From: an uncultured Caulobacteraceae bacterium
Lineage (GTDB): Bacteria > Pseudomonadota > Alphaproteobacteria > Caulobacterales > TH1-2
Direction: 5' to 3'
Assembly: GCA_937967425.1 (NCBI GenBank)
Contig: CALBST010000452.1
Location: 1-64,000 of the forward strand
DNA: 64,000 bases
In this document: in pieces, positions 59,207-64,000 of the stretch
How positions within the stretch are numbered: the stretch's first letter is position 1
Layout: each line of letters opens with the position of its first letter
Position numbers and translations under genes: made by a program
The notes under the pieces: generated by a model
Seen by the model: the letters and a program-made list of their open reading frames with translations, nothing else
What the model was told of the DNA's origin: nothing
The model's database searches: none

Positions 59207-60475
59207 ATGACGAACTCGACGCGCGATGATGCCGCGGTCCTGTTGAAGCGGCTGTTTCTGACCGCTGTTGCAGCGGCGGACCCTGGCGCTACATTGCGCC
59301 AGGCTCTCTTAAATGAGCGTCGTCGTCCTGCAATCGTGCTTGCTCTAGGCAAGGCGGCGCCGGCGATGGCGCACGCGCTCGAAGATTCCTGGGATGCGCC
59401 ATTGTCCGGCTTGGTCGTGGCGCCACAAGGAGCAATGTTCGAATCCAACTCGCTCGACGTCATTGGTGCTTCCCACCCGATACCCGACCATATGAGTGTG
59501 CTTGCCGGCGAAAGAATGCTCGCTCTGGCGCGAACCGCGCCTAAGGAGAGGCTGGTCGTGGTGTTGTTGTCGGGCGGGGCCTCGGCGCTCGCGGCCGCTC
59601 CAATCGACGGCGTTAGTCTTGATGAAAAGGCCCGCCTCACGGAGAAGCTCATTCGCTCCGGCGCATCAATTACCGAAATCAATCGCGTGCGGACATGCCT
59701 GTCGCGCATCAAAGGCGGCGGCCTCCGCCGCGCGCGCGGCGATGGCCCGCTATCGACATACGTGGTTTCCGATGTGCCCGGGAACGATCCGGCGATAGTC
59801 GGATCGGGGCCGACCATCGCCGTTCCCTCTCCGCTTGACGCAGCTTGGGAGACGCTGTCTCGACATGACCTTCACACACCGCACTTGCGCGCCGCGATGG
59901 AGCGCGCCGCTCGCAAGACGAACCCCGCGCGGATCGCGGCCCCCACCGTTCTTCGCACCATTGTAACCGCCAAGGCCGCATTGACGGCGGCAGCCCAGGA
60001 AGCACGATGCAAAGGTTGGAAATGCGTCGATTTCGGCGACGCACTCGAAGGCGAGGCGACGCAGGTTGCGACGTGGATGGCGGCTCAGATTGACCGTCAC
60101 TGGAAACCGGGCGAGCGCGTCATCCTGTTGTCCGGCGGCGAACTCACTGTGACGCACGGCGGCGGCGGGATCGGCGGTCCCAACCAGGAGTTCGCGCTGG
60201 CTTTGGCGCTTGCGCTTAGGGGCCGCACCGGCGTTCACGCGATCGCGTGCGACACCGATGGCGTCGATGGCGCACTTCATCCCGACGGACCGGTAGCAGG
60301 CGCCCTCGTTGGGCCCCACACCTTGGACAAGGCCCGAGCCTTAGGGATCGACGCCGCCACCCTCCTCGCACGGCACCAATCGGGCGAGTTTTTTCGTCAG
60401 CTCGGCGACCGGGTGCTAACCGGGCCGACGGGAACTAACGTCAATGATTTCCGGGCGATCCTGATTCTCCCTTAA
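59207..60475 (+). CDS. Glycerate 2-kinase (DUF4147/MOFRL type)
   Basis: A 422-residue kinase: N-terminal DUF4147 domain with IVLALGKAAPAMAHAL, GASHPIPDHMSVLAGERML, VVVLLSGGASALAAAP and CLSRIKGGGLRRA, then the C-terminal MOFRL domain (VILLSGGELTVTHGGGGIGGPNQEFALALALALRG, IACDTDGVDG). It phosphorylates D-glycerate to 2-phosphoglycerate, so a three-carbon acid is a probable product of the upstream cleavage. Last gene of the operon. Confidence 0.92.
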   Translation: MTNSTRDDAAVLLKRLFLTAVAAADPGATLRQALLNERRRPAIVLALGKAAPAMAHALEDSWDAPLSGLVVAPQGAMFESNSLDVIGASHPIPDHMSVLAGERMLALARTAPKERLVVVLLSGGASALAAAPIDGVSLDEKARLTEKLIRSGASITEINRVRTCLSRIKGGGLRRARGDGPLSTYVVSDVPGNDPAIVGSGPTIAVPSPLDAAWETLSRHDLHTPHLRAAMERAARKTNPARIAAPTVLRTIVTAKAALTAAAQEARCKGWKCVDFGDALEGEATQVATWMAAQIDRHWKPGERVILLSGGELTVTHGGGGIGGPNQEFALALALALRGRTGVHAIACDTDGVDGALHPDGPVAGALVGPHTLDKARALGIDAATLLARHQSGEFFRQLGDRVLTGPTGTNVNDFRAILILP

Positions 60476-60553
60476 TACGCGCTATACGCGCTTTGGTGCC
60501 CCGGCCGCCATCCTGGGCAGAGTCCATTTCGCAATCCGTCTCCCGATATGGCA

Positions 60554-60561
60554 TGTAACCA
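60554..60561. promoter_or_regulatory. GTTAC motif upstream of the TetR gene
   Basis: TGTAACCA, the reverse complement of TGGTTACA, lies about 30 bases before the TetR start and matches the GGTTACA site at 61291. Consistent with autoregulation. Confidence 0.45.
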
Positions 60562-60588
60562 AGAAGAGAATCGCCAACGGGAGCCAGA

Positions 60589-61254
60589 GTGCGGATGCCT
60601 TCTCATCAAGTTGACACGGCCCGCACGCGCGTCAAGCGCAACCCGGCATTGACCCGATCCCGTATAATGGCCGCAGCGCGAGCGGAATTTTGCGAACGTG
60701 GGTTCTTCGCGGCCCGAGTCGATGAAATCGCGGCAGGAGCGAACATCAACAAACGGATGTTGTACCATTATTTCGGCGCCAAGCAGGATCTGTACCGCGC
60801 CGTTCTACTCGAAGCCTACACCGAAATCCGTTCCGGGGAAAAATCCCTCAATCTTGCGAACGCTGAGCCCAAGGACGGAATGGAAGAACTCGTGCGCTTC
60901 ACTTTCCGACACTTCATCACCCACCCCTGGTTTGTGAGATTGCTCATCCACGAGAACATCAATGAGGCGCGCACGCTCAGGGAACTTAAAGAAATCAGGG
61001 AAATGCACTCCCCTCTCGTCGCCCAAATCCGAGAGCTGCTGCGCCGCGGAGAAAAAAGTGGCGTGTTCCGCGCCGGAATCGACCCCATCGAACTCTACAT
61101 CACCATTGCATCGCTCGGCTTCTTCTACCTTTCCAACGTCCATACGCTATCGACCATCTTCGGAGAAAATCTCTCCCGACGCACCCGGATGAAGCGCCGC
61201 GAAGATCATATGGCGGAAGTCGTCATGCGCTACGTCGTGAAATCGCCAAGCTGA
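60589..61254 (+). CDS. TetR/AcrR family regulator
   Basis: A 221-residue repressor-type protein. HTH domain: RSRIMAAARAEFCERGFFAARVDEIAAGANINKRMLYHYFGAKQDLYRAVL. The C-terminal ligand domain includes LVRFTFRHFITHPWFVRLLIHENINEARTLREL, a helix set common in this family. The start may be GTG 60589 (GGGAG 5 bases upstream) or ATG 60595. It lies between the catabolic operon and the aminotransferase gene and probably controls both plus the receptor. Confidence 0.9.
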   Translation: MRMPSHQVDTARTRVKRNPALTRSRIMAAARAEFCERGFFAARVDEIAAGANINKRMLYHYFGAKQDLYRAVLLEAYTEIRSGEKSLNLANAEPKDGMEELVRFTFRHFITHPWFVRLLIHENINEARTLRELKEIREMHSPLVAQIRELLRRGEKSGVFRAGIDPIELYITIASLGFFYLSNVHTLSTIFGENLSRRTRMKRREDHMAEVVMRYVVKSPS

Positions 61255-61278
61255 TGCGCGCCCTTGCCGTACTTGCGT

Positions 61279-61302
61279 TTTTCACCATCTGGTTACAATA
61301 TT
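61279..61302. promoter_or_regulatory. GTTAC motif upstream of the aminotransferase gene
   Basis: TTTCACCATCTGGTTACAA, closely matching TTTCACCATCCAGTTACTAA at 56050-56069. The shared stretch likely contains both promoter and operator. It lies about 67 bases before the aminotransferase start. Confidence 0.55.
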
Positions 61303-61368
61303 AGGCGCCGCGCTCGCGTTGCGCGGACGTTTTCATAGCCCTGATCCTTGCAGGGAGCCGGTCTGCTC

Positions 61369-62631
61369 ATGGCGCTCAATCATTCCGGGAAGCCGGTCGG
61401 GGAGGAACGCTCCTTCACTGCGGGCGCCGCGCTTTGGGAACGCGCCCGCCGCGTCATCCCCGGCGGCACAAACACGATCAGCAAACGCGTCACCGCGTTT
61501 GCCGAACCGACATCGTTTCCAGCTTTTATCGCGCGCGGCGATCACGGCTATGTCTACGACATCGAAGACAATCAATATCTCGACTTCATCGCGGCGCTGG
61601 CGCCGATCGTGCTCGGCTATCGTCATCCGGAAATCGACACGGCAATCGAACAGCAGCTCCGACGGGGAATCCTGTTTTCGCTCCCCGGCCCGGAAGAGGT
61701 TGAACTCTCCGAAACGCTTGTGCGCCTCATTCCCTGCGCCGAACGTGTCCGCCTCCACAAAACTGGGGCTGAGGCAAATAGCGCCGCAATCCGCGCCGCG
61801 CGACTGACGACGGGCCGGGAGCGGATCCTGGCTTGCGGCTATCATGGCTGGCACGATTGGTGGGCCGTGACCAGGACGCCAGCCGGCATTCCGGCCTCGA
61901 ACAGAGACCTCATCGTCACCGCTCCGTTCGGCGACACGCCACGCGTGGAGGAACTGGCCTACGCGCAACCGTCGAGCCTCGCGTGCATCATCGTCACGCC
62001 GGCCATATACGGACGCCATGCGCCCCCGGGCTTTCTTGAACGGCTCCGCGCCATCGCCGACGATATCGGCGCCGTTCTTGTTTTTGACGAGATCATTACG
62101 GGATTTCGCTGGGCGCTCGCAGGCGCACAAGGCCGCTATGGCGTTACGCCCGACCTCGCGACCTTCGGAAAGGCGATGGCCAACGGCATGCCGATCGCCG
62201 CGCTCGCCGGTTCGGCGCGGATCATGGATCCGCTTGCGGACAATTGGGTAAGCTCGACTTACGCAAGCGAGTCGTTATCGATCGCCGCCAGCCTGGCGAC
62301 GCTTCGCATTCTCGAGGCCACGCCGTCGCTGCACATTTTGCAGCAACGCGCCGACGCCTTGCGAGCCGGGATCAAGGCGATCGCCGAGCGCCTGGGTGTG
62401 AACGCACACACGTTCGACGACACTCCGGTCGTCGTTTTCTCGCTAGAGGCGGGAACGGATTCCGCCGTCTTTCATGGCGAAATCCTTCGCCATTGCGCGC
62501 GCCTTGGCTTGCTCATCCGCAAAGACGAGGCGGGCCTATCCATGTGCCCAACGGCCGCGCATACAGAGGCGGATGTCGATGCCGCCCTTCGCATCCTGGA
62601 CTCTGCGGCGCGTGCGGCGCTCGATCGTTAG
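61369..62631 (+). CDS. Class III aminotransferase, GSA-aminomutase-like
   Basis: A 420-residue PLP enzyme resembling glutamate-1-semialdehyde 2,1-aminomutase: ARRVIPGGTNTISKR, GDHGYVYDIEDNQYLDFI, LHKTGAEANSAAIRAAR, YHGWHDWWAV, VLVFDEIITGFRWA and the PLP lysine in ATFGKAMANGMPIAAL. Since it lies in a catabolic locus rather than with heme genes, a role on an amino-sugar or keto compound is more likely than in tetrapyrrole synthesis. ATG 61369 chosen over a TTG seven codons upstream. Confidence 0.85.
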   Translation: MALNHSGKPVGEERSFTAGAALWERARRVIPGGTNTISKRVTAFAEPTSFPAFIARGDHGYVYDIEDNQYLDFIAALAPIVLGYRHPEIDTAIEQQLRRGILFSLPGPEEVELSETLVRLIPCAERVRLHKTGAEANSAAIRAARLTTGRERILACGYHGWHDWWAVTRTPAGIPASNRDLIVTAPFGDTPRVEELAYAQPSSLACIIVTPAIYGRHAPPGFLERLRAIADDIGAVLVFDEIITGFRWALAGAQGRYGVTPDLATFGKAMANGMPIAALAGSARIMDPLADNWVSSTYASESLSIAASLATLRILEATPSLHILQQRADALRAGIKAIAERLGVNAHTFDDTPVVVFSLEAGTDSAVFHGEILRHCARLGLLIRKDEAGLSMCPTAAHTEADVDAALRILDSAARAALDR

Positions 62632-62636
62632 CGTGG

Positions 62637-63629
62637 TCATAGCCGCACAGCTGCGTTTTGCGCCAGAATGGCGAGTTCACAGACTTTGAATACATGGGGC
62701 TGAGGTGCCGCTCTCTGGGTACGCTCACGCACATCCTTCAGAAAACTGGAAATGAAGGGCAGTTCATGCCCGCGCGCGTCAATCCGTCTTACACGCGTTT
62801 GATCCGCGATAATGACAATTTCGCCGTCGCCGCTTGCGCCGAAATCCAGAATCTTGCGCACCTCGATGAAACCGCGCTCCCCGACGATAAACAGACGCGG
62901 ATCGCCCCAACTCGGAAAGCGCTGTGGGATGAGCCAATCTACTCTAAAGAACCCGGTTGTCCGACCCGCACGCAGCGCCGCTTCGCCGTGGACCTGGAGC
63001 CCGTTCCCCGACTCGCGGACAGCCGCGTGCATGATCTGCGCATCCAGCGATCCGCAAAGGGTCAGGAATTGATCGATCTGATGGGCGCCAAGATCGGCGA
63101 TGATCCCGCCCGCTTTCAGCGTATCGAAGAACCACGGCTCCCGTTCCGGAGGAGAAAGACGGTGCGGGCCGAACCCGGTGACATGCATAAGCTGGCCGAT
63201 CACGCCACGCTGCGCGAACTCAATGGCGGCCAAGGTGGAACGACTGGCCAGCCGTTCGGAGAACCAGACCACGAACATCCGTCCGGTCTGCTCGTGCGCA
63301 CATTTTAGGGCCGTAAGTTCATCAAGAGACAAGCAACCCGGCTTGACGCACAATACGTCGCGGCCCGCGCGCATGGCCTGCTCCGCCGCCGCAGCGCGCA
63401 TGCTGGGAATGCCCCCGCACAAGACGAAGTCCGCGCCAGTGCAATCGAGCGCCTCCGCAACGCAACGCGCCCGCGGCGCACGCGCCGCCGCACAGGCCGC
63501 CTGCGCGTGCGCGTCGCTCTCTTCGAACACAATCCTTGCGCGCGCGCCCGCGGCTTGCAGCGCATCTATCAACGACAGTGCGTGCGCGTGCCGCGCGCCG
63601 ACGACCGCAAAACCAGGCGATTCCCGCAT
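62637..63629 (-). CDS. Gfo/Idh/MocA oxidoreductase, second copy
   Basis: About 330 residues: FAVVGARHAHALSLIDAL at the nucleotide site, a KPG motif (LCVKPGCLS) where EKP is usual, and a C-terminal domain with GGIIADLGAHQIDQFLTLCG, in which the histidine is likely catalytic. It is not closely similar to the first Gfo/Idh protein at 56107. Convergent with the aminotransferase (5-base gap) and 12 bases downstream of the cut gene at the window end, so probably in its operon. Confidence 0.87.
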   Translation of the reverse strand: MRESPGFAVVGARHAHALSLIDALQAAGARARIVFEESDAHAQAACAAARAPRARCVAEALDCTGADFVLCGGIPSMRAAAAEQAMRAGRDVLCVKPGCLSLDELTALKCAHEQTGRMFVVWFSERLASRSTLAAIEFAQRGVIGQLMHVTGFGPHRLSPPEREPWFFDTLKAGGIIADLGAHQIDQFLTLCGSLDAQIMHAAVRESGNGLQVHGEAALRAGRTTGFFRVDWLIPQRFPSWGDPRLFIVGERGFIEVRKILDFGASGDGEIVIIADQTRVRRIDARGHELPFISSFLKDVRERTQRAAPQPHVFKVCELAILAQNAAVRL

Positions 63630-63641
63630 GGACACCCGCCT

Positions 63642-64000
63642 TCAGAGGCCAAACTCAAACCTATTGCCGCGCTCAAGAGGATCGATGCCGGGCCGATAGA
63701 TTTGCTCCTCTCCTCCACAATGCAAAGCGACAGCGGACGGCGTGATCAACCCGTGGGCCGCCAACGCCCTGCGAATGTCTGGCGTGCCGAAATAATTCAA
63801 ATCGACATGTTCCGCCTCGGTCCAGGTCGGGTTTTCGCCCAAAATCACCTTTGCGAGACTCAAGGTCTCCAATGAGAGCATTTCATGAATGTTGGACGCG
63901 CCATAGGTGACGATTTGCGCCGCCAGATTGTCGATCCCGGCGCGCAATGCCGGAACCATCTCCTCCGCGCCTGTGTCACCAGCTTGCCTAAGCGCAAGGA
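63642..64000 (-). CDS. Unidentified protein, C-terminal part only
   Basis: The reading frame is open to the window edge (LALRQAGDTGAEEMVPALRAG...), so the gene continues beyond it; only the last ~118 residues are visible. Segments are DNLAAQIVTYGASNIHEML, TLSLAKVILGENPTWTEAEHV and YFGTPDIRRALAAHGL, ending in PLERGNRFEFGL. I do not recognise the family. It lies 12 bases before the second Gfo/Idh gene and probably belongs to the same pathway. Confidence 0.7.
   Translation of the reverse strand, partial: LALRQAGDTGAEEMVPALRAGIDNLAAQIVTYGASNIHEMLSLETLSLAKVILGENPTWTEAEHVDLNYFGTPDIRRALAAHGLITPSAVALHCGGEEQIYRPGIDPLERGNRFEFGL

Overview
The window reads as Alphaproteobacterial DNA of high G+C content. 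TonB-dependent receptors, a GPH-type sugar symporter, a RhaI-type rhamnose isomerase and a trb-type conjugation module of the kind carried by alphaproteobacterial integrative elements all fit this. Caulobacterales/Hyphomonadaceae or Sphingomonadales are plausible, but the order cannot be fixed from the sequence. No rRNA, tRNA or CRISPR array was seen.

Bases 1 to about 32,354 are the backbone of an integrative conjugative element or conjugative plasmid. The left arm, mostly on the minus strand, carries an excisionase-like HTH protein, a VirD2/DUF3363 relaxase, two paralogous small acidic proteins, TraF peptidase, a 54-residue coiled-coil microprotein, DUF736, DUF2493, a Toprim primase-like protein, a very large strawberry-notch helicase with an N-terminal methylase-like domain, four small accessory proteins and a ParB/KorB-like protein. 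Two plus-strand cargo genes interrupt it: a zinc-ribbon protein with a nucleoside-deoxyribosyltransferase-like domain, and a DUF4143 ATPase preceded by four 22-bp iterons. The right arm is one tight plus-strand operon, traG-copG-trbB-C-D-E-J-L-F-G-I, closed by a second excisionase-like HTH gene. No integrase is in view. The left-arm intergenic DNA is rich in structure: five long two-stem inverted-repeat elements lying just upstream of minus-strand genes, three hairpins over ribosome-binding sites, a second family of leader hairpins, a 56-nt near-perfect palindrome and a two-copy element with compensatory stem changes.

From about 32.4 to 52.9 kb lies chromosomal-type DNA dominated by L-rhamnose use: a TonB receptor, a DeoR regulator, a GH78-like alpha-L-rhamnosidase, a fused rhamnulose-1-phosphate aldolase/dehydrogenase, an FGGY kinase, L-rhamnose isomerase, a lone class II aldolase, an esterase, a GPH symporter and an AGE epimerase. 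The pathway would run rhamnoside to rhamnose, rhamnulose, rhamnulose-1-phosphate, then dihydroxyacetone phosphate plus lactaldehyde, the latter oxidised to L-lactate by the fused domain. An FMN 2-hydroxyacid dehydrogenase at 34,973 could carry lactate to pyruvate. A shared GATCAT-type palindrome in front of the receptor and the fused enzyme gene suggests one DeoR regulon. Two RidA-like proteins with export signals also lie here.

From about 53 kb to the end is a second catabolic locus of unknown substrate: a large TonB receptor, an operon of Gfo/Idh oxidoreductase, DUF993 aldolase-like protein, TIM-barrel isomerase and glycerate 2-kinase, a TetR regulator, a class III aminotransferase, a second Gfo/Idh oxidoreductase and a gene cut by the window edge. 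A GTTAC-containing motif recurs in four promoter regions around the TetR gene.
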